Source of the DNA: Tubulanus polymorphus
Taxonomy: Eukaryota; Nemertea; Palaeonemertea; Tubulaniformes; Tubulanidae
NCBI RefSeq assembly: GCF_964204645.1
Contig: NC_134030.1
Span: 10,724,278 to 10,788,277, forward strand
Length of the DNA stretch: 64,000 bases
Direction of reading: 5' to 3'
Shown here in pieces: positions 48,315 through 60,300 of this stretch. A program made the position numbers and the translations under genes. Numbering within the stretch: position 1 is the stretch's first letter; each line of letters begins with the position of its first letter. Below the pieces are notes generated by a model that ran no database searches, was not told where the DNA came from, and saw nothing but the letters and a program-made list of their open reading frames with translations.

Positions 48315-51300
48315 ATGAGTTCTCGGTATATAATGCAGCAGCAGCAGCAACAGCAGCCGCAATTGAACAACTCTCTGTCCATTCGACAGGAGATCCAACG
48401 ATTCGAATCCGTTCACCCGAGCATTTACGCCATATACGATTTGATCGAAGAGATTCGCGACGCCGATCTGCAAGATCGCGTGCGAGATCACGTTGTTTGC
48501 ATTGAAGGTAAGCTATCAGAACGGAGCTGATGCAACAAAAATCAAAAACATCAATTAATCACTGGCAACAAACAAAATACTTGTCGCCTACTTTTAGTCT
48601 AAAAGGTCAAGGATCATCAGAAGAATTGGATTTTCATGCCAGGCACCTGATTATGGGCTTTGATACTGGGAAATGATTACCTGAATGATACATTTTTGAT
48701 TTAGGGGATTTAATGCCAATGGCAAAATTGACTCGTGATCCTTCAATTCGTTATTCTGCTTGGATCGTCCATCAATAGCAATTTGGTGGATTGAATATGG
48801 TTAATGTTTAAATAAATGATGGATTATGAATTGGCAGTGATCCAATGCTTACCCTTATCTATATCTAAGGGTTAAGCATTGGATCATTTTCAATTGAATC
48901 TGACCAGACAATATCTACAGTCTTTGTCTTATAGCAATAACTGATGATTTTCTAATGTCTATTTCAACCTGACTTGAGAGCATTCTGGGTGGCCTAGCTC
49001 GCAAATTTTTGGTAGCACATATACACTGATAAAGGTCTTAATAGGACCGGAAAGGACAGGCAGTCGACCTAAATCATCATTTTTTATTCCATTCGAAACT
49101 GTACAATACAGTTTAAAATGGATTAAAAAACGATATTTTAGGTCCACTGCTAGTCCTTTGTGGTCCTAATAAGACTTCTATCACTACTATCTATGTACTA
49201 CCAAAACTGAGCTAGGCCACCAGGAATGCTCTCAAGTTAGGTTGAAATAGACACTAGTATTGATGCCCATTTCAAGTACCAGAACTGTAATCGGTTTCTG
49301 TATGTTCACACATTGGCGAGGGGGCAATGAATGTAGAAATTATCTGGTCAGATTGTTGAGCATTTCATGACTGCTTCTGAAGTTGGCATAGTGTACCAGC
49401 AGGACCCCTCAATTATGCATGGTTTTGTTTTGCAGATTCTTTCGTGAATAGTCAAGAATGGACCCTCAGTCGTTCAGTTCCGGATATCAAACTGGTAGGT
49501 TTAAGTATCATCTTGTCAGCTCAGTTTTGGTATATACATTGAATATGTTCAAAGGAATGATTATGATAAGCCCTTATTCTGTAAAACCTAAATAATAGGG
49601 AGGGGGGTTGGAGCGACGTCATCCCCTGGTCTGATCACACAAATTTAAGTCAAGTGTCCATGGCAAGTTAAGTATCCACACAGCCAGAACAAGGGTGCGA
49701 AAAATTTCAAATTTTTCAGTGCATTTTCATATAATTTTTAGGCACTAGGGCGACATTTTAAGAGAATATAGAGAGGATAAGCTAAACTTTGCGCTGTGGA
49801 CTGCTGTCTTATTAGTCGCGGGTGGAAAAAGTGCCCTGAAGAATATTGCCATTGTATTTTCTAAAAAAAGGCGCTGGAAAATTATGATGGGAGCATGTGC
49901 TCCTCGTGCTTCTGTCTGGATCTGCCCCTGCAAACTATTGGGAGAATATAGAGTATAAGCTTAACTTTGCGGGGCTGAAAAGGTGCCCTGAAAAATATTG
50001 CCATCGTATTTTCAAAAAGGCGCTGGACAATTGTGACGGAGTACGTGCTCCTTGTGCTTCTGTCTGGATCTGCCCCTGCGAACCATTGGAGAATGGAGAA
50101 CGTTGATTTTTTGTTATCATTAGTTAACGGATGCGCCACTTCAAAAGTTGTTGATAAAGCTTTTTTTAGAAATCACTGCATTTGTTGAAAGAAATTCCAG
50201 CTCCAGCTCATTGTCTTAGAATGCTACCCCAGTGTCTGAACAACTATTTGTTTTGGGTTTCTTTCAACAATTGCAGTGATTTCTGAAAAAATTGCTGTCG
50301 TGTTTTGTGAGACGAGCAGTTTCATCTGTATTCTCGGTGACCAAATCAAATTTCCATGATGAATATGTTCATGAAAAGTCATGAATATGTTTTGTGACAC
50401 TTTGTCATGTCCTTTGATAAGCTTCATTACGCGTGACCGCTGATCTGAAATGGGAAAATGCTAAAAGATTACAAGGAATTTGATTAGATTCAGAAATTGG
50501 AAAACTCTGAGAATTTTGGAGTTGTGTCAATAGCGTGTAGTTTTCACTGAATGTTGAATCACAAGATCCAAAATGACGTTTTAATGAATCCGTCATTGGT
50601 GAAAAACCTTTGCTTTGCTGCTATATATATTGCCCCTTAGCTCTAGCGTGGTAAACTCGAGAAAATTTCGGAAGTAGCAATAATAAGTGGTCTGACACCC
50701 TGTATCATAAATGAAGGGAAGATACAACTGTTTTGAGAGACGTCCTTGCTGCTTCATTATAATGTATCGTATAAACTTCGTATAGATTCATTTTCCAAGC
50801 AACCCGTACGATGATGGGGTTCGTACAGACCAGGGAAAATCAGAGAATCTGGGAATGGGTTTCCCTGCAGGGAAAAATCAGGTAATCTGGGCTTTATCCT
50901 TTGAAATCAGGGAAAAGTCAGGAATGTGAGATTCTATTCTAGAGTAATTTTTCCAAATACCATTGTTACTTATCTAATGCCATGCATGCTATGAGCCATG
51001 TGCGGTTTCGCATGTGCATGTGCATTTACGTAATTTCATCACATACGCCCTAAACTGACGTTTTTGGGCGGAGAAACTTTTAAAGATCGATTTTCACCCA
51101 AGACCGACAGCCTGATTGAGGCAATTCCTGAACTATCGAATCATCCGATGTAAAGAACATGTGTACATATATGAATTCCACGGTAGCTCTTTGATTTGAC
51201 CTGATTTTTGCCGCCTGGCTGATGTTGATGATGATCATGATGATGATGATGATGATGATGGTGGCAATCTTTCTCGCCTTTCTCCTCGCCGGATTCCGAC

Positions 51301-54300
51301 GATAAAGTGGTTTAAGTGGCTGATCTCCGGCGTAGCGATACTGGGAAATATTTCTGTTCCGTCTGTATAAATGAACGAGTGTGTGTACACTGGGAGACTT
51401 GTTGCTGTTCAATTCATTCCTTCCGACTCGCGGAGTTTCAGTGTTGAGAATAGTTGTGTGCGCGCGTGTGTCTGTGTATACTGATGAGAGTACTGTGCCA
51501 CATTCTTTGATTGCCTCGGTCTGAGAAGGCCTTGTTAATAGAGTTGCTTGAATTCAAAGTCGGATCGTCGCTAGGAATTCCGACAATTTATTCCCAGTAG
51601 TCCTCTTGTCATATTTTCACCAGAATTTTTTGAGAAAAATCATTTGAATACAATTTTCAGACTTAATGTTTAAAAAAAGTTTTCCGCGGTCATTCCAAAA
51701 TCTCATGAAGAAATACTCGAATGAGGAAAAGAATTGATTTCAACGTTCATAGCAGTCCTTGAAGTTTTGGAATGGGAAGGGGTTAATTCCAAGGCCTTGA
51801 GTATGATGGTATAGGCTCTAAAATCGTTAAATCATTGTCATGGTCTTTGAATGGCATTCCTGCAGATCCGGAATACAAGTTCACTGTTACAGTTCTCAAA
51901 AATCAAAAATCTATTGATAAGATAAGGATGCCTGGAAAATGTAGATTTCAGAATTCACGGCTTTACCTTGACGCTTATTTATATTTAAGTCCTGGAATTG
52001 GAGTCATAAAAGTCCTTGAAAGTCATTTTAAATGAGATTGTTCATGGGCACTATCAACTCTGTAATTTTCATTTTTAACCCACTTGGGACTCCAGTCCCC
52101 ACCAGGCTATTGCAGTGACTTTTGGTCTGTTTTCCATTCGTTTGTCCGTAGATGGAATCCAGTTTTGAAGAAATTTCGATTGATGGACCTTATTGGAGTC
52201 ATATTTGTGTGCGCAATAGGCAATTTGGAGCTTGTTCTTGATCTACAATCCACTATTTTGGACCAATTATCTCATAATTTGTTATTCAGGTTAGGAGTGC
52301 ATAGAGGATGTGCCCAATTGTTGATTGCGGGTAATTCAACAGTTCATTCAAGATGGCCACCACCGCCAAATTTGTGTATGAATTAGGCATGATCATTCCA
52401 CCTGATGATGGCTGTTAGTCAACAGCCGAAGCGGTGTGGTTTCGTTTTGATAAATTATTTCACATATAATTCGAATTGTGGGACTTCTTCGATTATCAAC
52501 AGTGTGCGCAGATTTGAGTGTTTCATTCGATCGTCTACTAATAGCTCTAGTTCTTGCCGGTTTTCTCTGGTTCTTGTGAAAGCTCTTGGTCTAAAGGGGC
52601 AAAGCTATTGGGTTTCGATTTTTCTCAAAAATTATTTGAAAAACGGCGGAACTTTTATGCTGCTATCTGTAACATTAGCACATAGCTTAACTAGGAACAT
52701 TGGTATCAATTGATTTTGGGGTAGCTAATGTCCGATTTTCAGATGGATAGATTTCAAATGCCACCCTTTCAAAACCTTAATTCTGTGGAGACAGCTACTT
52801 CACTCGAGTTGTACTGTCATTACTGGCCCATTAATGTGGTCCGGGAACTCTAACCTACTTAGATCGGCTGTAGAAATCAGGACAGTTGGCGTAAGACTGA
52901 AAGCAGTCTTCTCCACAACAGGTTTTAGTGGGACGGCCACAGTTTCATTTTTCCATCCACCCCTCTGAAAATCAGCCACTGCTAATAGAATATCTGCTGC
53001 CCCCATCAGATTGGATTTTCTATCAATGCAGATAATTGCTTCGGCTTTAAATTGAGCTAATGTGAAAAATAGAAAATTATATACATGTACATCAAAATTT
53101 AGCTTAATTTCCCATAGTTTTTTGGGGGGTTGAAAGCCTTGCTACTTGGGCAGCCACGAATTCGTACACTTAATAATGAATGCAGCCGCTTTGAAATCCT
53201 AAAAGGTGAACACTGGACCGGTGTTAAATCTAAGTCATGACTGCCGAACTGGCCGCTGGGGACAAAGCATTTTTACATGGCAACCTTCTCATCGTCAGTG
53301 ACTTAGAATCAATATGACACGATTAGGTTTGTGATGATTATACTGAACATCCTGGAAGACGGTAACTCCTACTGTAGTGTCCTGCACTGAGCGCTGGAAA
53401 AAAACGTTCAGACTCGGATTTCGTTTTTACTTGTAGGGAATTTTGGGTTCGGTGAACAGTGGAAAATCGGCATTGGTTCATCGATATCTTACTGGTACAT
53501 ATATGCAGGAGGAATCACCTGAAGGTAATATATAAAAGATTTTATGTTACGGCTACACAAAAAGCAACTGAGTTTCTCGTTCATATGGGTGGATTTTTGA
53601 GGACGATATTCGGGTGAATGTGAATGGGTGATTCTGAATAATGAAGCGTTAAAAAGTGGCCGAGCATTCCAGTTGATCGTGGCTTGAAGATAAATTTTTC
53701 AAATTGATTCAAAATGTTACGGTTTTATAACAAGAATCCCGAAATAAACACGAAAAAATAAAAGTCCAAAAATGTTTCTTTGAGCTGGTAGTTTATTTGA
53801 CGTTTCGACTAAAATAGTCATCTTCAGAAATACTGAGTTATAACGGAAATTATGAAGTATATTTATACTCTCCAGAACAAAGAGACTACTTTAATAGTAA
53901 TCAAAAGTGGTAAAATCTAAGAAATAGTAGGCCTATGACATAGTAACTGCTTTAGCTTGTAACTGCTTTGGCTATTCAGTATTCCTGAATGAGTATTGAT
54001 ATAGAGTCGAAACGTCGAATAAACTATACCAGCTTAAGGAAAATTTTTCGCACTTTATTATTTTCTCGTCTTTATCGTGGGATTCTTGTTGTATTATCGT
54101 CGCAACGAGGATATAGGTCTCATCAATGGTGTTATGGTTTTAGGTTAAACAATAATCCAGCTGGATTGTAAGTGGATGGGGTCCTGTGAGTGGGATGTAC
54201 GGGTAATTCATTGCTGTGACCAATTTATGATAATCAATTTGAAATATGCTAGCTATCAAAACAGAAATCACGGCTGATTGTGAGTGAAGCCTCGGTGCTC

Positions 54301-57300
54301 GGTGAGGATGAGAAACGCGTTATTTGTTTGCGTGGCCTCGCGATATTTTTTTCTAATAGTTCGTTCGTAAGAGTAAATCGATCGAACTATTACGGTAACT
54401 AATACACATTTTAGCTGTTGGTTTGCTATTGATCAACGTTGATAACTCGATCGCACTTCAGTTCGGCACGCGTATACGTCGTATTCGAATCGAACCGTCT
54501 GTTTTTAGTCACGTTGCTTAAGGATATCTGGTGCACTATCGGTGATTAGGCTGATTTTGGGCGGATGATAGCTGCGCATACAAAGCTTATAGCACGCACG
54601 TAGAGAAAAGTCGATAGCGTTTTATGTCTCAATGAACGACGCGGCTAGCTAGGCCTACTGCGTTTCAAGCGCGTTCGAACCGCGTTTTAATAGTCGTATT
54701 GGTTATCCGTGCGATGAATTCAACAACGGATTTTTATTGCAGGCGGACGGTTTAAGAAAGAAGTGATGATCGATGGACAGAGTTATTTATTACTGATACG
54801 TGACGAGGGCGGACCACCCGAATTGCAGGTAAGAAAAGATCCAAACAAATTTTTTTTTTTGATTTGGCGTTACCGAAGTTGCTTTTAAGAAAAACCCACG
54901 CATCGTAAGAAATTTTTTAGTAGAATCTATATACGGTAGTATTTTACTGAGTGTATATGAATTTAAATCCATGATCAAAACTTAACTATTCCGTACATAC
55001 CTTGACTTTATCCTGGAGGAGCGCATTTGAACTTAGCTTTTTTGCATGGAATTATCGCGCTATAGGGCCTAGAAATTTTGTTATTATTAGTAACCAAAGT
55101 TGCTTCTTTTGAACTGAATTTCTCGATTCTCTGTTTATAAGTTTTTCATAGAAGAATATCGACTTATACAGGGATGAAAATCTTCCGACCATAGACGGAT
55201 TTCCGACCTTTTCTAACATTTTCTTTATTCCTGAGAACAGTGTAAATCACCTCAATCGCTTTAATCACCTCAATCGTGGGCGTCACATCGGGGTGCTCTG
55301 TAGTTAGTGCTCCTTAAGACGGTTTTCGGCAGTTGTTTGCACAACTGTGGAGTCAGAGAAACCAATATGGCGTCTCTTTTAAAAAGCGGCTCTAATTCAG
55401 GCCCAAACTATAACATTTTGACCAAAAGGAAGTCTTTTGGCTAAAAGTTACTGATTTTTGTTCCCCAAAAAAATTCTTTTTTTTTGAAAATGTTTTCCGA
55501 CTTTTTCAAGATGGGCCGTTTTCATCCCTGCTTATAGCAGGGCTGCACTTACCACGGAGTCAATTGTTGAATGCATCTCTGATGAAACATTTAGATTTCC
55601 TCAGCTTATAATGATGATCGCTGATGATCACTGCCCCATAATTCGCTTAAACGTCCCAGATAAGATTGATCTAGTCAAGCTAAATGCGAGGCCAGTGTAG
55701 TCTTTGTATATAAGAAACAGGGCTCCCAGATGTCTTCTAAATCCTCTTATTTGGAAAAGTGTCCTCTAATGTCCTCTGATTTGAAGAAATATCCTCTAAG
55801 TCCTCCGAACAGCAGGTACAATTCATTCCGATGCCCCAGGGTCCGATCTAAACGCTTGTCTGATTGCCCGGGACAAGTATATTCTCATTAGGGCTGTTAG
55901 TAGGTTATCATTATCACTCGTCCACTGGGCTAGTGCAGTTTTATATCATTTAAAGCTTTTTCCCTATTGATACATCAGATGATTGTGCCACCAGTCGGAC
56001 AGCATGTGTAGGGCGAGAAGATTTTTGAAGGGGCAAGTGGAATTTCAGATATGCATTTTGACTAGTCTGCAAATACCTTGGTTTTTTCATTTTTCATTTT
56101 AACCATCTGAAATTAATTATCGGAAACTTTTTATGTGAATTGAAATATGCTTAGTTTGCTATACGTTACTGATACATTTTCTTGGTATATTTTGTCCTCT
56201 ATGTCCTCTACTTTTCAAATCAAGTCCTAATCTAAGAACTGTCCTCTAAGGCTTGTAAGGGGCACTCGTAAGCCCTGCTCAAAGATCTAAACGAAATTTC
56301 TCCAAAATGTCAAATGGTAAAATGTCGGTTCAGTATCAGATTGTCTTTATATTTGTGTTTTGAGTTTGAGTCCCTATTGATCCTTTAATTTTTGCTGCAT
56401 ACACTGCATTTTCCGTTATAGAAATCGGAATTTCGATTTTGTTTCATATCAAATCATCTCCTATGTGTTCCTTTATTGTTTGCTCTATACGGTTTTAAAC
56501 TCAAAATCGATAGGTGCAGGATGTTTCCAAAACGTCACACGCGCATTAGGTGTCATACAATGTTTTCAAAATGTCATGCGCTGCAAAATGGTTAAACTAC
56601 TTCTAGCTGGTATTGTTATTGGGATGAACTTAAGGATCGGATATAGATTATTGAACTTATTTACAACTTTTGATGACGATTCCTACTGCAGATCGGGTGA
56701 ATTTTTGTGAATGAAATATGATATTTAATCTGGGTTTCTCGAAAACCGTATTGATTTCATTTGCCCCAAATTTTTTTTCGGATGAAATGTGTTCTTCATG
56801 TATAACAAAGATAATACAGCAGAATACGGAAAGAATTTCATTATCCCTAAAGCCGTACACGATGCTGGGAAACACAGAAATACGGAATCAAGCACGTTTG
56901 ATCTCGGAAACATTGTTTCCCAAAACCATGTTTCTCGTGAATGCACTCAACACAGGGGAATGCTCGAAAACACGTTTCTTTTTCTTTTGTTTCCTCAATC
57001 GTGTACTTCGTACGCCTCAATCCATATGATATAGAGTTTAATTGAATTGAATTATGCGTTGGGCTTTACAGTGATGGGGCCAGTTGCTCAAAGGTTGGTT
57101 AAAGATAACTTGTCGTTAAATACCATAGTAACAATGAAATTTCATTGTTACTATGGTATTTATACCATTTATACCATATTCATTAATTATAATGAAATTT
57201 CAATTGTCACCATATCAACTATCCGCTGGTTAATTCTAACCAACCTTTGAGCAACTGGCACCTGATCTTTTCAAGCAACAATTGCGTATTCTGATTTCTA

Positions 57301-60300
57301 ATTCCCACTTTCTCCTTTAGAATTGAATCTGCATTATTTCGTTGCGTTTTCTTTTTCCAGTTTACACATTGGGTCGATGCAGTTATATTTGTATTTTCGC
57401 TGGAGAATGAAATGAGTTTTCACACTGTTTATAATTACTACGCGAAAATGGCACATTATAGAAATACAGCTGAAATACCTCTGATACTCGTCGGTACTCA
57501 AGGTACGTGCAGGTCGTAGAATGATCTTTCTTAGGGGTCATTCATTTATTACGTAGGCATTAGGGGAGCGGGAGGGGTCAGTGCAATTGCGTACTGTAAT
57601 GCTTAATGTATAAAATGAAATATGGCCGATTTTGGCGTACAGAGGGGGAGGGGGGTGAAAAATTCAAATTTTATGCGTACATAATAAATGAATGATCCCT
57701 TATTGGTTCTCGGGCTTCCGTGAGACCCTTATTTTCATATTGTCTGTCTGTGTGTGTCTCTGTGTCTGTCTTTTAGCAACTTAGCTTCGTTAATAGTGGG
57801 TCGATCTTGATGAAACCTGGGTAGGATATTAGTTTGCGGTCTAATTGCGCATTGAAAAGAATGGGCCCAGTGCATTAAGATTAAGTGCTCTTAAAACTGT
57901 GTTTTTCAGCTACATGACCTTGAAGATGACCTCATAACTGAGGAACGGGGTCAAAATTCAATTGTTTCTTGTGAACACTCTACAGACCACAATTTTTGCC
58001 TAATTGTCTTCAAATTCAGATGTATTGTGTATGATCAAAAAAATTGCGGACGATTTGGATATTTGTGGATAATTGGATCAAAAATGGCTGATTGGCTATC
58101 TTGGATTCTGAAATTATACACTTTGGTCATCAACTCAAAAAGTTATCGTGTTAGAACTTTCATATGAATATGTCAACTGGCATGACCTATCGCATGACCA
58201 AACTAGATCATGATGTCATCCAAGATGGCCGATTATGATTAAGCACCTGACCAAGCAGGCTTAGACGCATTTGCATCTTGGATTATTATTATTATTATTA
58301 TTATTATTATTGATCATTTATTTGTTATTTTCTAGATGCAATAAGTGAAACTAATCCTCGCATTATAGACGATACCCGCGCTCGAAAACTCGCCGCTGAT
58401 TTAAAACGCTGTTCGTATTATGAAACGTGCGCTACTTACGGTTTGAACGTTGAACGCGTTTTTCAAGATGGTAAGTTCTCGCAGTAGTTCTCGTCGCCTT
58501 TTGTGTACTGTGTAACTTCATTGGCATGGGTAACTACATGCTCGGCAGGGATTCGAACCTGATGGCATCGCTACACTCAGCCACAGCTCGAAACGCTGCC
58601 ACGCTAGACCGAGTGCGCAGGTACATGCATCGGTATGCCGCGCGAAAACTTGTGGCACCAATCAGATTGCTCATTATACGTATAATACGTATAATCGCTG
58701 AGGTAAATTTCACGGAAGACTCTATAAATGGAAAAACCTGGGCTGAAATAAAAAATGGATCTGATTGCCTAATAATGACATCGTCTAAGCTGCCCACTCG
58801 GTATAGTGTGGTAGGCTTTCGTTCGGTGGCAATCTTGATGCCATCAGGTTCCAATTCCTGCCTGGGAGGATGGCGGGGTAACTATTGGTCTGCTGGGCCC
58901 TTGTGAAAAGTCTGGTCCACAAGCTGACGACTTAAAAACACCGTCATCATTATCGTTAGCTTATGGATTTGTTTTTCAGCGTGTTGTAAAATCGTTCAAT
59001 CGAAGATGAACAATTCGTTGACGCCGAATAATTCTCGTCCGAGCACGCCGAATCACGCAATATCACGAGAATACATGAGACAGTCGTCGGCGAAGTCGAC
59101 CGGTTACGACTCGCATAGTTCTGGCTCTAATTCCGGCTCCGGAACGTTTCATACACCCAGCAATAGTAGTCATAATATACAGGTAAAAGCGACATGAAAT
59201 AAAATAAGCCCATTAAAACCCTTAAAACCTACCAGTTTGGGCGGGGTTGTATAGGCTATTTTTGGGAAGGAGAGAAGGGTCAGGGTCATGGAGGGAGTTT
59301 AAGGTCTTGGTTAATCACACATTAAGGGCTAGGCTGTGAAGGTTCACAATAACTAGCAGTAAAGCTACAACCTTGATAGTGATGAATTTATTCAAACGCA
59401 CCAATCAGATCACATGAGTCATGTGAAAATGGCAGTCATTTTGATCAGTCATGATGACTGCCATTTTCATATCATGGGATATAGTTGCCACTTTTCTCAC
59501 CGATAGTGGTATTGTAGATGTGATTGGCTGAGCTTGGTAGCGCGTGACGTGAATCATCAAAACACTTTAACAATGATCTTCTTTTGTATGTGTATCAAGT
59601 TTACTTTTTGTTGTGCAAGAGGGGAGGCTGGGGAGGAGGTTCTTCATCCATTTGAAACATGGACTCTTGGTTTCATATTTCAAACAATAAGAAGTAGAAG
59701 TTCCTCGTTAGTCTTGAAAACATGCTTCCCTTTTCAAATTCCTGACTACAGTTTTGACCTCTTTCGCCATGTTTTTGCCCTTGGCATGGAGGGATGAGCC
59801 TTGGACACACTAGCCTTTTACAGGGACATTTTGGCAGTAATTGAGCGGTATCTCACGGTGTACTCTTTTGCAGTCTCAGTATGTGTCTCGAGATTACGGC
59901 ACGGTACGCGACGATCGTAAAGATAAAAAACATAAAGACCGACGGAAAGACGACAGCGGCGACCATTACGGATACAGCGTACCACCGTGCAATCAACAAC
60001 AACAACAACTCTATCAACAACAATTACAACAACAACATCACATGGGAGGAGATCAGAGAGACCAGGTAGGAGACCGAGAGATGAGGTGGTCGGAAATATC
60101 CTACCGTACGCTCCGCTCTAGTCGGATTTTTTTTTTTTGGGATCGTAAAAATGTCTGGCTTGAGCAATTTCCGAGTCGGGATGGTGTATATGATTCATGT
60201 ACATAAGGTCATCGTACACATCTGAGTTTAAAAGGTCGTTATCCGAGTTGATGGGATCAGCTTGAGCGGAGCCTTCCATAGTAGTTTCGTTTTATTTGTT

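Noticed and set aside
49745-50139. Several overlapping frames on both strands
   Set aside because: They follow the tandem duplication at 49757-50100 and repeat the same peptide pieces; this is repeat sequence.
51080-51412. 110-codon minus-strand frame with an Ile run
   Set aside because: The Ile/Met run comes from the GAT microsatellite at 51221-51264.
58526-58906. 126-codon plus and 106-codon minus frames
   Set aside because: Both lie in the inverted SINE pair, and the symmetry explains openness on both strands.
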